Below are positions 1-6,778 of a stretch of DNA of 11,231 nt, in pieces; position 1 is the first letter of the stretch; each line of letters begins with the position of its first letter. The DNA comes from JAAEQG01 sp023133475 (GTDB lineage Bacteria; Planctomycetota; Phycisphaerae; UBA1845): assembly GCA_030631415.1 (NCBI GenBank), contig DAOVLE010000175.1:1-11231 (forward strand), written 5' to 3'. Below the pieces are notes generated by a model that saw only the letters and a program-made list of their open reading frames with translations, made no database searches and was not told the origin of the DNA. A program made the translations under genes and the position numbers.

Positions 1-152
1 CTTAGAAAGAAGTTACAGCTAAATTAGAGCGTGTCGGATTTTGACAGTGTGTTTATTGTCTGTTCAACGCTGATTGCGATAACTCCCTACCTCTCAACTC
101 TCTGCGGTCTCTGCGTGCTCCGCGGTGAAATATCCGGGCTAGCGAGGGACCT
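1..152. other. Left-edge non-coding stretch
   Basis: No gene can be supported here. The open frame that starts near position 31 runs antisense into the methyltransferase and has no family features. The phrase CTCTGCGGTCTCTGCGTG at about 100-117 is low-complexity, in the same style as other intergenic repeat phrases in this window. A restriction partner for the methyltransferase, if there is one, would have to lie beyond this edge. Confidence 0.4.
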
Positions 153-1319
153 TCATGATTTGCGCAACACGAGAATGGATTCACGCGGGGCAACATTTGT
201 CAGGCGGCCTAACTTGCGACCTGAGCCGATCAGGTTGCGAGCCACCAGAACAGACTGCACCTCAAATCCGCAAGTGGCGGCATAATCAGCCAGAATCAGA
301 TCGGACGGAACGTACACGCCCTTCAATCGCGCCCCGCCGATGACCATCCAACAACTGCCGCCGGAGCAGACCACGCGAGCACACTGAGCCAGAACATCAA
401 ACATGCCCTGGAAATAGGCTCCGACCACGCCGGCCAATTTGCCCTCACCGCCGACAACCAGGGATTGACAAACTTCCTCCACAACGGCGGGAAGAGCACC
501 GACCGGCTTTTGGCAAGTGAATGATCCGGGGCAGGCGGCAAGTTGATCCGCTTTGCGTTGGGCAGCGCCGCGGCTGGCGTACCAGTGCTCGTAGACCATC
601 TCGTAGGGGCGGAGAACTTTCGTGTAGTCATGGCGAGAGAGGTACGGCGGTGAGGTGAGAATGCCGCCAATCGAATCAGGATCGACATCACCGAGACACC
701 GGGCGTCCCCTTGCCGCACCACGTTGGCCGGCGACAACGGAGCCCGCAGGTCGGCACACATCATCCACACCACCTCGTCAAGCAACTCCGGCAGCGGTCG
801 GGCGCCGGCGTTGAGCTTGCCCGCGGAGGTGTGTTGCCGGCCGACGGCATACATCAACGCCGCCCGATGAATGGGGATTTCCAATCGATCAGCCGTCTCC
901 TGCCAGGTGCCGCAATTGGTAAGGTCGGGCAACTGCGGCATGCTCTTTTCCGCGGTGATCGAGTTCAAAAAGACCAGCGACGCCATTGCCTCGACACCGA
1001 GTGCGCGCACCTTGCAACGGGCACACTCCACGACGAAGGTCCCCGACCCGGAAAATGGGTCCAGCAACAGCCGATCCGAGCGTCGTAGGCCTAACCCCTC
1101 TGCATCACGCAGAAACAGACGCACCAGCCCCGGCGAGAACCCTTGCCGGTAGCTCATCCAGCGGTGGAACGGCTCCCGCTGCGTTTGCCCGGCGGTCACG
1201 AGGGCACCGAGTTGCGGCTGATAGATCAGCCGGCGGCGCCACCGGGTCTCGATTGCCTCCCGGGCACTGGTTGATACGCCGGCATGAAAGAAAGACTCTC
1301 TTCTGCCTCGTCGTCCCAT
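153..1319 (-). CDS. DNA amino-methyltransferase (probable N4-cytosine), apparently solitary
   Basis: Predicted S-adenosylmethionine-dependent DNA methyltransferase of 388 residues. The SAM-binding motif DPFSGSGT is at residues 87-94 and the catalytic TSPPY at 222-226. Motif I therefore precedes motif IV. TSPPY, rather than a D/N-PPY form, favours exocyclic cytosine N4 methylation, but adenine N6 cannot be excluded. A segment PFHRW..YRQGFSP (about 50-63) precedes motif I. The start was chosen at the ATG at 1319 because CAGGAG lies a few bases upstream. The longer open frame to 1496 would translate intergenic palindromes and is unlikely. The TGA stop is at 153-155. No restriction endonuclease or specificity subunit is seen alongside, so it is either an orphan regulatory methylase or half of a system that continues left of the window. 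The methyltransferase call is secure; base specificity is inferred. Confidence 0.85.
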   Translation of the reverse strand: MGRRGRRESFFHAGVSTSAREAIETRWRRRLIYQPQLGALVTAGQTQREPFHRWMSYRQGFSPGLVRLFLRDAEGLGLRRSDRLLLDPFSGSGTFVVECARCKVRALGVEAMASLVFLNSITAEKSMPQLPDLTNCGTWQETADRLEIPIHRAALMYAVGRQHTSAGKLNAGARPLPELLDEVVWMMCADLRAPLSPANVVRQGDARCLGDVDPDSIGGILTSPPYLSRHDYTKVLRPYEMVYEHWYASRGAAQRKADQLAACPGSFTCQKPVGALPAVVEEVCQSLVVGGEGKLAGVVGAYFQGMFDVLAQCARVVCSGGSCWMVIGGARLKGVYVPSDLILADYAATCGFEVQSVLVARNLIGSGRKLGRLTNVAPRESILVLRKS

Positions 1320-1334
1320 GGCAGCTCCTGAGTT

Positions 1335-1355
1335 GTAGGGCGGGTTCCACCCGCC
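1335..1355 (+). repeat. REP family 1, copy 1
   Basis: GTAG followed by GGCGGGT, a 3-nt loop and ACCCGCC (7-bp perfect stem). It lies just upstream of the methyltransferase ribosome-binding site. Confidence 0.85.
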
Positions 1356-1358
1356 ACC

Positions 1359-1407
1359 GTACCGCCGGCTTCCAGCCGGCAGGATGCCGGCTGGAAGCCG
1401 GCGGTAC
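1359..1407. repeat. Long perfect inverted repeat, 22-bp arms
   Basis: Arms 1359-1380 and 1386-1407 are perfect reverse complements around the 5-nt loop AGGAT. Each arm also contains its own small hairpin, GCCGGCT-TCC-AGCCGGC, so the site is two REP-like hairpins in opposite orientation. It reads as a second repeat family, nested between family 1 copies. It could act as a bidirectional transcription or RNA-decay barrier, but there is no adjacent T-run to support a classical terminator. Confidence 0.8.
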
Positions 1408-1424
1408 AACAGGCTGGCGGGTGG

Positions 1425-1449
1425 CATGGTCCACGCTTGCGTGGCCATG
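1425..1449. repeat. Imperfect palindrome CATGGTCCACGC / GCGTGGCCATG
   Basis: CATGG-CCACGC pairs with GCGTGG-CCATG around a 2-nt loop with one bulged T at 1430. It lies inside the long open frame upstream of the methyltransferase and next to a half-copy of REP family 1 (GGCGGGTGG at about 1417-1425). Confidence 0.55.
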
Positions 1450-1526
1450 TTTTCCCTTCGTGCAGTCTTCGTGGATCGGGTCCGCCGACTCGACATCCCC
1501 CAGCGGCGCCGTTGAGAATCCCGAAT

Positions 1527-1550
1527 GTCGGGTCTGCGGACCCGACCTAC
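1527..1550 (-). repeat. GTAG-headed palindrome, family 3
   Basis: On the minus strand this reads GTAG, GTCGGGTC, a 4-nt loop, GACCCGAC: an 8-bp perfect stem with GTAG directly at its 5' foot. It has the same architecture as REP family 1 but an unrelated stem sequence. Confidence 0.7.
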
Positions 1551-1554
1551 TGAC

Positions 1555-1663
1555 TGTCGATTAAGTCGTCCGTGGCGATTCCCAATGTAGCGTCACCCCT
1601 TGTGGGTGACGAAAAACACGGGTGCGCCGCCCACAAGGGGCGACGCTACAGACTAAATCGACA
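1555..1663. repeat. Composite inverted REP pair (BIME-like), family 2
   Basis: Two GTAG-headed hairpins face each other. The plus copy at 1587-1611 is GTAG, CGTCACCC, CTTGT, GGGTGACG. The minus copy at 1625-1649 is GTAG, CGTCGCCC, CTTGT, GGGCGGCG. The pair is enclosed by an outer inverted repeat, TGTCGATTAAGTC (1555-1567) against GACTAAATCGACA (1651-1663), 12 of 13 matching. The two stems differ by compensating changes, which argues that the hairpin itself is conserved. Confidence 0.75.
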
Positions 1664-1704
1664 AGCCCTAAAGCGATGGGCCACCCGCCGCACGATCCCA
1701 TGAA

Positions 1705-1725
1705 GGCGGGTAAAACCCGCCCTAC
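1705..1725 (-). repeat. REP family 1, copy 2, supplying the symporter stop codon
   Basis: GTAG at 1725-1722 (minus) with the GGCGGGT/ACCCGCC stem. The symporter reading frame ends in the TAG of this GTAG. Confidence 0.85.
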
Positions 1726-3350
1726 GGCTGGCCACCAAATACCCAGGGGCTAAAGCAGGCCCACAAACTCAAAACGACCAGCACCAGCAGTACGCTAAAG
1801 CCCACACTCGACTTGCTTCGCCCGGCGGATGCCGCGCCCGCAGACTTGGATGGCGTCGGAAAAACGCTCAAGTTGCGCTCGGTCGGTCTGGCTGTCAGAA
1901 GACTGACGACCACCAACACCGCCAGCGAGATGGCAAAGAGGAGAATAGCCACGTGCAGGAAGTTTATCCGCGCATACTCCACCAGCGGCGGCCAAGTGAC
2001 CCACGGCGGGTCAGCCTTGTCGCCCAACTCCGCCACAAAACGCACCGCCCCAAGCACAAACCCGGTCAACAAAGCCGCCAACGCACCGGCACCGTTGGCC
2101 CGCCTCCACAACAAACCGACCAGAAACACCACCGCAATCGGCGGGGAAATGTAAGCCTGCACCGCTTGCAGATACTGAAAGAGCTGATCGCTTAACCGCC
2201 CAATAAACGGCAGCCAGAGCAGACCCGCAACCACCAACACCATCGTGGAAACCTGCCCAGCCCGAACCAATTGCTTCTCCGAGGCATGCGGCTTGCGTTT
2301 CTTGTAGAAATCCATGACCACCAGTGTGGAGCTGCTGTTGAACACACTCGACAGCGAACTCATCAAAGCAGCCAGCAACGCCGCAATAACCAAACCCTTC
2401 ACCCCAGCCGGAAGAAGCTTGGTCACCATGGCGGCATACATGTCGTTGGAGTTATGCTCGACGTCGATTTCAGGGCAGAGAATCCGCCCCGCCACGCCCG
2501 GCAACACCAGAATGAAAACGGGCAGAATCTTGAGATAACCCGCGAAGATGGTGGCTTTGCGAGCACTGACGATATTCCGAGCAGCCAGCGTCCGTTGCAC
2601 GATCATCTGATCCGTGCACCAGTACCATATTCCGAGGATTGGTGCTCCAAAGAGAATCCCGGTCCATGGGAACTCCGGGTGGTCGATGTTCTTCCACAGG
2701 TTGAAAAACTCCGGGTTCACCCCATCAGCCAACGCGCCGAACCCACCCACCCTCGAAATCGCAACTGCGGTCAGGAAGATACTGCCGCCAATCAAGATGA
2801 AGGCCTGAAACAGGTCGGTGTAAATCACCGCCCGCAACCCGCCAAAGATCGTGTATATGCCCGTCGCAACCAGAAGGACCACCGCCGCCACCCAGATGTT
2901 CCACCCAAGAACCGCCTTCAAAACCAGGGCACCGGCAAAAAGGCAAACGCTGATCTTGGTGAAGACATAGGCGATCAGAGAGATCGCCGACAGATAGGTG
3001 CGGCACTGTGAATTATACCGGGTCTCCAGGAATTCCGGCATGGTGAAAACGCCCGTGCGGTGGTAGAAGGGCACGAAAAGCCAGCCCAACAACAAAAGAA
3101 TCAAGCACGCCAGCCATTCATACTGACCCACCGCCAGCCCACTCTTCGCCCCGGTTCCGGTAAGGCCAATGAAGTGCTCGGCGGAGATATTGCTGGCGAA
3201 CAGGCTGGCGCCGATGGCCAACCAGCCGATCGTCCCACCACCGAGGAAGTAGGACTTGCTGCTGTCCAGGCTGCGCTTGCTGGACCAGTAGCCAATCCCG
3301 CCGACACCCACAAAGTAGGCAACCAGAACAAAGATGTCCAAGTCAGTCAC
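1722..3350 (-). CDS. SSS-family sodium/solute (SGLT-like sugar) symporter
   Basis: Inner-membrane secondary transporter of 542 residues, predicted to import a solute, most likely a sugar, with Na+. It is highly hydrophobic throughout, with about 14 membrane segments. Family signatures include FASNISAEHFIGLTGTGA (51-68), MPEFLETRYN (104-113), IYTIFGGLRAVIYTD (165-179) and WYWCTDQMIVQR (242-253). AALMSSLSS (327-335) carries the paired serines that in vSGLT help form the Na2 site. The start is GTG at 3350, preceded by the strong Shine-Dalgarno GGAGGTGA. The length is typical of the family. The TAG stop at 1724-1722 belongs to an adjoining REP palindrome, so the native C-terminus may have been slightly altered. 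It is transcribed alone. The substrate is inferred from resemblance to vSGLT and is not certain. Confidence 0.93.
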   Translation of the reverse strand: MTDLDIFVLVAYFVGVGGIGYWSSKRSLDSSKSYFLGGGTIGWLAIGASLFASNISAEHFIGLTGTGAKSGLAVGQYEWLACLILLLLGWLFVPFYHRTGVFTMPEFLETRYNSQCRTYLSAISLIAYVFTKISVCLFAGALVLKAVLGWNIWVAAVVLLVATGIYTIFGGLRAVIYTDLFQAFILIGGSIFLTAVAISRVGGFGALADGVNPEFFNLWKNIDHPEFPWTGILFGAPILGIWYWCTDQMIVQRTLAARNIVSARKATIFAGYLKILPVFILVLPGVAGRILCPEIDVEHNSNDMYAAMVTKLLPAGVKGLVIAALLAALMSSLSSVFNSSSTLVVMDFYKKRKPHASEKQLVRAGQVSTMVLVVAGLLWLPFIGRLSDQLFQYLQAVQAYISPPIAVVFLVGLLWRRANGAGALAALLTGFVLGAVRFVAELGDKADPPWVTWPPLVEYARINFLHVAILLFAISLAVLVVVSLLTARPTERNLSVFPTPSKSAGAASAGRSKSSVGFSVLLVLVVLSLWACFSPWVFGGQP

Positions 3351-3373
3351 GCTGTCACCTCCATGTCAAGGGC

Positions 3374-3401
3374 ACTATACCGAGTAAAACGGCATCGCCA
3401 A
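3374..3401 (-). promoter_or_regulatory. Candidate sigma70-type promoter for the symporter
   Basis: On the minus strand, TTGGCG (3401-3396) and TATAGT (3379-3374) are separated by 16 bp. They lie about 25-50 bases upstream of the GTG start and its ribosome-binding site. This is a by-eye match only. Confidence 0.45.
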
Positions 3402-3483
3402 TTCGCCCAGTTTTACCACGCATGGCGGGGTGTCGCTATAGATGGGACGGGGGGTCGGGTAGGGTCCCAGGACAATCGCATCT

Positions 3484-3558
3484 AATTGAGAATTGAGAAT
3501 TGAGAATTGAGAATTGAGAATTGAGAATTGAGAATTGAGAAAATGGGAAATGGGAAAC
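3484..3558. repeat. Heptamer tandem repeat tract (AATTGAG)8 plus AAATGGG units
   Basis: Eight perfect copies of AATTGAG span 3484-3539, followed by two AAATGGG-like units. Seven bases is not a codon multiple and no gene spans it. The same heptamer family recurs at 9647, 9926 and 11021. Confidence 0.9.
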
Positions 3559-3570
3559 ATCACCACAGTA

Positions 3571-3686
3571 TTTAGCGGCGACAAATCCGCAGCGTTTAGC
3601 GGTGACCCGAAGGGGAGCGTGTAGAAGGAAGCGTGAAAAACAGAGAAAACGGCGTAATCACAGTTGTAGGGCGGGTTTTACCCGCC
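3571..3686 (+). repeat. Composite intergenic repeat, copy A
   Basis: The order is TTTAGCGGCGACAAATCCG, then GTTTAGCGG, then GGGGAGCGTG, then a purine-rich stretch, GCGTAATCACA and a REP family 1 copy. The same modules occur in the same order at 6531-6661, with length differences in the purine-rich middle. Shorter relatives are at 9752 and at the right edge. Confidence 0.75.
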
Positions 3687-3722
3687 GTTGTGGAATGGTG
3701 CGGCGGGTGGAACCCGCCCTAC
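3666..3722. repeat. REP family 1 inverted pair, copies 3 and 4
   Basis: The plus copy at 3666-3686 and the minus copy at 3702-3722 are separated by 15 bp, with both GTAG ends facing outward. The minus copy ends 2 bases from the stop codon of the ABC ATPase gene. Confidence 0.85.
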
Positions 3723-3724
3723 AA

Positions 3725-4426
3725 CTATTGCCCTTGGGTTTTGCGTTCGTCCGAGACGATCAAGCCGTCACGCAACGTGATGGTGCGGTTGCAACGGCGG
3801 GAGACGTTGGGGTCGTGTGTGACCATGATGATGGTTCGCCCCTGATCGTGCAGGCGGTCGAAAAGCTCCAGAATCATTTCACCGGTGGCGGTGTCCAGGT
3901 TTCCGGTGGGTTCGTCCGCGAGGATGATGAGCGGATCATTTATCAAGGCACGAGCGATGGCTGCCCGTTGCTGCTGCCCGCCGGACAGTTCCATGGGGCG
4001 GTGGTGGCTGCGCTCTTCCAGCCCCACCCTAGCCACCAACTCGCGGGCCTTGCGACGCCGCGCGGCGGCGGGAACGCCCTGGTAGAACAGCGGAACCTCC
4101 AGGTTCTCCTGCACCGTCAACTGCTGAATAAGGTTGAAGTTCTGAAAGACAAACCCGACGTAACGGCTGCGGATTTCGGACAGGGCATCGTCGGTCAACT
4201 GCGACACATCCACCTCACCCAAGAGGTATCGCCCGCTACTCGGTCGATCCAGGCAACCCAACAGGTTCAGCAAGGTGCTCTTGCCCGACCCGCTGGCACC
4301 GCAAATAGCCACCGACTCGCCTCGCACGAACTCGATGTCGATCCCGCGCAGGGCGTGGACCAGGACACCTTGCCCGGGTTTCCCGTAGACCTTAACCAGC
4401 TTTTCGACACAAACAACAATTGACAC
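3725..4426 (-). CDS. ABC transporter ATPase, MacB/LolD type
   Basis: Cytoplasmic ATP-hydrolysing subunit of 233 residues that would energise a membrane permease. Walker A GASGSGKST is at 43-51, the Q-loop at Q95 in VFQNFNL, signature LSGGQ at 147-151, Walker B LIILADE at 166-172 and the H-loop histidine in MVTHD at about 204. The phrase ADEPTGNLD and the length are typical of the LolD/MacB/FtsE group. It sits 58 bp downstream of the HlyD-like gene on the same strand and is presumably co-transcribed. The GTG at 4426 is the best available start, but no Shine-Dalgarno precedes it. A REP palindrome ends only 4 bases upstream and may have displaced it. No FtsX-like permease domain follows or precedes, so the pair must work with a permease encoded elsewhere. 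Confidence 0.93.
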   Translation of the reverse strand: MSIVVCVEKLVKVYGKPGQGVLVHALRGIDIEFVRGESVAICGASGSGKSTLLNLLGCLDRPSSGRYLLGEVDVSQLTDDALSEIRSRYVGFVFQNFNLIQQLTVQENLEVPLFYQGVPAAARRRKARELVARVGLEERSHHRPMELSGGQQQRAAIARALINDPLIILADEPTGNLDTATGEMILELFDRLHDQGRTIIMVTHDPNVSRRCNRTITLRDGLIVSDERKTQGQ

Positions 4427-4430
4427 AGTA

Positions 4431-4451
4431 GTAGGGCGGGTTTCACCCGCC
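4431..4451 (+). repeat. REP family 1, copy 5
   Basis: GTAG with the GGCGGGT/ACCCGCC stem, 4 bases upstream of the GTG of the ABC ATPase gene on the opposite strand. Confidence 0.85.
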
Positions 4452-4467
4452 TTCTTTGCCTCCCGCT

Positions 4468-4543
4468 GGCGGGTGGAACCCGCCCTACGTTGCGGCGGGT
4501 GGAACCCGCCCTACCTTGCTGTGGCGGGTGGAACCCGCCCTAC
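4468..4543 (-). repeat. REP family 1, three tandem copies (6, 7, 8)
   Basis: Same-orientation copies at 4468-4488, 4494-4514 and 4523-4543. All overlap the 3' end of the HlyD-like gene. The two upstream copies are translated, and the third provides the TAG stop at 4487-4485. Confidence 0.85.
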
Positions 4544-6335
4544 CTCCCACGTCGTTCGGTTCCGGGATTCGCTGGATATCCTCGTCGCTGATGGACAGAC
4601 ACACAGTGTCGTCTTCCGCCAACCCATCGAGAACCTCGACGAATTCGTCGTTTGATCGGCCAAGCTTGACCTGTACGGGCTCTATGGTGTCCCCATCGTC
4701 GCAGAACACATATTGCCGCCCCTGTTTGGTGACCACCGTCTGCACCGGGACTGCCAACACATCTTGCACGTGCTCGACCATGATCTCCACTTGAGTGGTA
4801 ATCCCGGGCTTGAGATCGTACCCGTTAGTGGCCAGCGTCACCTCGGTTTCATACTCTTTCAAGTCGGGGTTAAGCCACTGGTTCTGCGAGTCTGCCAGAG
4901 GGGCGATTTTGGAAACCTTTCCGTCAAAGATCGTCCCGGGCAACCCTTCGATCTGGATGCGAACCGTCTGGCCGACCTGGACTTTGTTGGCCTTGCTTTC
5001 GTGAACTCGCACCATCGCTTGCATCACTTCGGTATCGGGCAGCTTAATGATGGTCTGCCGTTCCCACACCTCTGAGCCTTCGGCAATTTCGCGGCGGTTC
5101 CAGCGGTTTCGCCCGGTGTCGTACACCACCAGCCCGGCGGCTGGGGCGCGGATTTCAGTCTTGGCCTGCTGGCGGCGGAACTTGGCCAACTGCTGCTGGA
5201 CCAGGGCGTACTCGGCGGCTTTGCCTTCCTTGTTGGCCAGATTCTGGGCGATCTTGGCTTCGGCACTCTTGCGGGCTCGCTCGAGGTCCTTTTGGGCCTC
5301 CGCAACGTTGGAGGTCTTTTGCTGGAGGTCCTTGCGGTTGTCGTACTTGTAGAGAACCTTCTTGCGAAGCCTGGCGATTTGCAACCCTATCTCCGCTTCA
5401 AAGAGCTCGGACCCGGCATCCCTCAGTTCACGGGCGGTGATAAAGTTGCGGGCATGGTAGACCCGCAATTCATCCTCCTCGATGCGGGCGTTATACCTGC
5501 GTGCGATCTCGGCAATAAGCCACCTGGGCGGCTCCTCGCCCTCGTTCTCGCGTGTGATGGTCACCTCACCAGAAAGTGTCACCGAGTGGTCGGCAAAGAC
5601 CTTGCCCAGCCTCGGTGAGAGCACCCCGGCGTTGAGGTCGCTCACAAATGCCAAATCGAGGGTAAACAAGTATTGTTCGTAAAGCTCGCGGGCGTCCTGA
5701 AGCTCATCCATTTTCCGGTTATAGACTTCCTCGGCTCTTTTCACGTCAAGATCGGCTCGCGTTTTCTGTTCGATCCAGTCGCCCTCTATGTATTTCTCGA
5801 TATCGATTTCCGCAGTTTGCACAGCCAGCTCCGCTTTGCGTATTCTGCTGGCCTGTTCGTCGAGGGTGATTTCATATTCCTTGGCGGCGGCTTCGGCGGT
5901 GGCTTTGGCGTTGGCTTCACGAATTTGTTCGCTACGAACGCGGTCGTCGATCTGTTCGCTGGCCAACTTGATCAGCAGATCGCCCTCCGCCACTTCGGTG
6001 CCTTCGGGGACAAGCCAGATAATGGTGGATCGCCCCTCGACCTCGCATTTTACGTCGATGGACTTGGCGGCCTTTAGCTCACCCTTCTCGTGAAGTGAGA
6101 TGGTGAAATCCCGCCGAACAACGGTGAAAGTCTCGGTAGTGGACTGGCCTCTGCCCGGAACCCACTGGGAATACCAGACCGCGGCGGCAGCCAATATCAC
6201 CACCACTCCACCCATAAACCACCAGCGCAACCGACCGGCCTGTAGCCCAGCTTGTTGCCCGAGTGCAACCGCACCGATGCCGATATCATCCGTTGCTGGT
6301 TCAGTCATCGCCACATCCGTCGCGGTTGTTGCCAT
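4485..6335 (-). CDS. HlyD/MacA-like membrane fusion protein with REP-encoded C-terminus
   Basis: Periplasmic adaptor of a tripartite efflux or export system, 616 residues, longer than typical MacA (about 370). Order: cytosolic N-terminus, membrane helix (38-57), first half of the lipoyl-like barrel (EVEGRSTIIWLVPEGTEVAEGD, about 98-119), long charged coiled coil (130-222), unusual insert (about 223-296), second coil (297-392), second lipoyl half (TEIRAPAAGLVVYD, 393-406), then beta-barrel and membrane-proximal domains (to about 590). The ATG at 6335 was chosen because GGAG lies 8 bases upstream; an in-frame GTG at 6344 overlaps that site and is less likely. Residues 598-616 are translated from REP palindromes, so the ancestral protein probably ended near residue 596. 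It lies directly upstream of the ABC ATPase gene. The cargo is unknown. Confidence 0.88.
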   Translation of the reverse strand: MATTATDVAMTEPATDDIGIGAVALGQQAGLQAGRLRWWFMGGVVVILAAAAVWYSQWVPGRGQSTTETFTVVRRDFTISLHEKGELKAAKSIDVKCEVEGRSTIIWLVPEGTEVAEGDLLIKLASEQIDDRVRSEQIREANAKATAEAAAKEYEITLDEQASRIRKAELAVQTAEIDIEKYIEGDWIEQKTRADLDVKRAEEVYNRKMDELQDARELYEQYLFTLDLAFVSDLNAGVLSPRLGKVFADHSVTLSGEVTITRENEGEEPPRWLIAEIARRYNARIEEDELRVYHARNFITARELRDAGSELFEAEIGLQIARLRKKVLYKYDNRKDLQQKTSNVAEAQKDLERARKSAEAKIAQNLANKEGKAAEYALVQQQLAKFRRQQAKTEIRAPAAGLVVYDTGRNRWNRREIAEGSEVWERQTIIKLPDTEVMQAMVRVHESKANKVQVGQTVRIQIEGLPGTIFDGKVSKIAPLADSQNQWLNPDLKEYETEVTLATNGYDLKPGITTQVEIMVEHVQDVLAVPVQTVVTKQGRQYVFCDDGDTIEPVQVKLGRSNDEFVEVLDGLAEDDTVCLSISDEDIQRIPEPNDVGGRAGSTRHSKVGRVPPAAT

Positions 6336-6363
6336 GGTCGCCACTCCGTCAGCTTACTGTTGG

Positions 6364-6392
6364 ATTCTAGCGAGCCAACACTAACACGGCAA
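6364..6392 (-). promoter_or_regulatory. Candidate sigma70-type promoter for the HlyD/ABC pair
   Basis: On the minus strand, TTGCCG (6392-6387) and TAGAAT (6369-6364) are separated by 17 bp. They lie about 30-55 bases upstream of the chosen ATG. This is a by-eye match only. Confidence 0.5.
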
Positions 6393-6436
6393 AACCTCCC
6401 GCCGCCTGGAATGTACAAACTTGTCCGCAGCGTTTT

Positions 6437-6507
6437 GTAGGGCGGGTTTCACCCGCCGCCTATGGCGTTACGTTTCACTTGCTGGAGGCGGGTGGAACCC
6501 GCCCTAC
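6437..6507. repeat. REP family 1 inverted pair, copies 9 and 10, with conserved linker
   Basis: The plus copy is at 6437-6457 and the minus copy at 6487-6507. The 29-nt linker (6458-6486) contains TATGGCGTTACGTTTCACTT. The same linker with three changes sits inside the next pair, so the whole bipartite unit has been duplicated rather than just the hairpins. Confidence 0.85.
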
Positions 6508-6530
6508 ATCTGCTTGTCCACATCGGTGTG

Positions 6531-6640
6531 TTTAGCGGCGACAAATCCGCAGCGTTTAGCGGCGACCCGAAGGGGAGCGTGTAGTAGGGGAGCGTGGAGA
6601 ATGGAGCGCGAAGAACGGAGAAAATAGCGTAATCACAATT
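6531..6640 (+). repeat. Composite intergenic repeat, copy B
   Basis: Same modules as the copy at 3571: TTTAGCGGCGACAAATCCG, a second GTTTAGCGGCGACC, GGGGAGCGTG, a purine-rich GGAG-type stretch and GCGTAATCACA, running straight into a REP copy at 6641. No gene is supported between 6393 and 6778; short open frames here are translations of repeats. Confidence 0.75.
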
Positions 6641-6765
6641 GTAGGGCGGGTTTCACCCGCCGTTTATGGCGTTACGTTTCACTTGCCGGAGGCGGGTAGA
6701 ACCCGCCCTACAATTGTGGCGGGTAGAACCCGCCCTACAACTGCGGCGGGTGGAACCCGCCCTAC
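6641..6765. repeat. REP family 1 cluster, copies 11 to 14
   Basis: The plus copy is at 6641-6661 and minus copies are at 6691-6711, 6718-6738 and 6745-6765. The first two repeat the linker seen at 6458-6486. The cluster ends 13 bases from the stop codon of the Cys/His-rich protein gene, so it lies in that gene's 3' untranslated region. Confidence 0.85.
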
Positions 6766-6778
6766 AACTGCTGTCGCC

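Noticed and set aside
1320..1496. N-terminal 59-codon extension of the methyltransferase
   Set aside because: It translates a REP copy and the 22-bp-arm inverted repeat, and a good Shine-Dalgarno precedes the internal ATG at 1319.
2271..3011. Plus-strand open frame (246 codons) opposite the symporter
   Set aside because: It is antisense to a clearly recognised SSS symporter and its translation has no recognisable motif.
3484..3558. CRISPR-like regular repeats
   Set aside because: The 7-bp units are tandem with no unique spacers, and no cas genes are present. The same applies to the tracts at 9647, 9926 and 11021.
4456..4794. Open frames made of GGWNPPY/RTRPT-type peptides near REP clusters
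   Set aside because: These peptides are translations of the GGCGGGT/ACCCGCC palindromes in various frames. Similar artefacts occur at 6421-6627 and 6683-6958.
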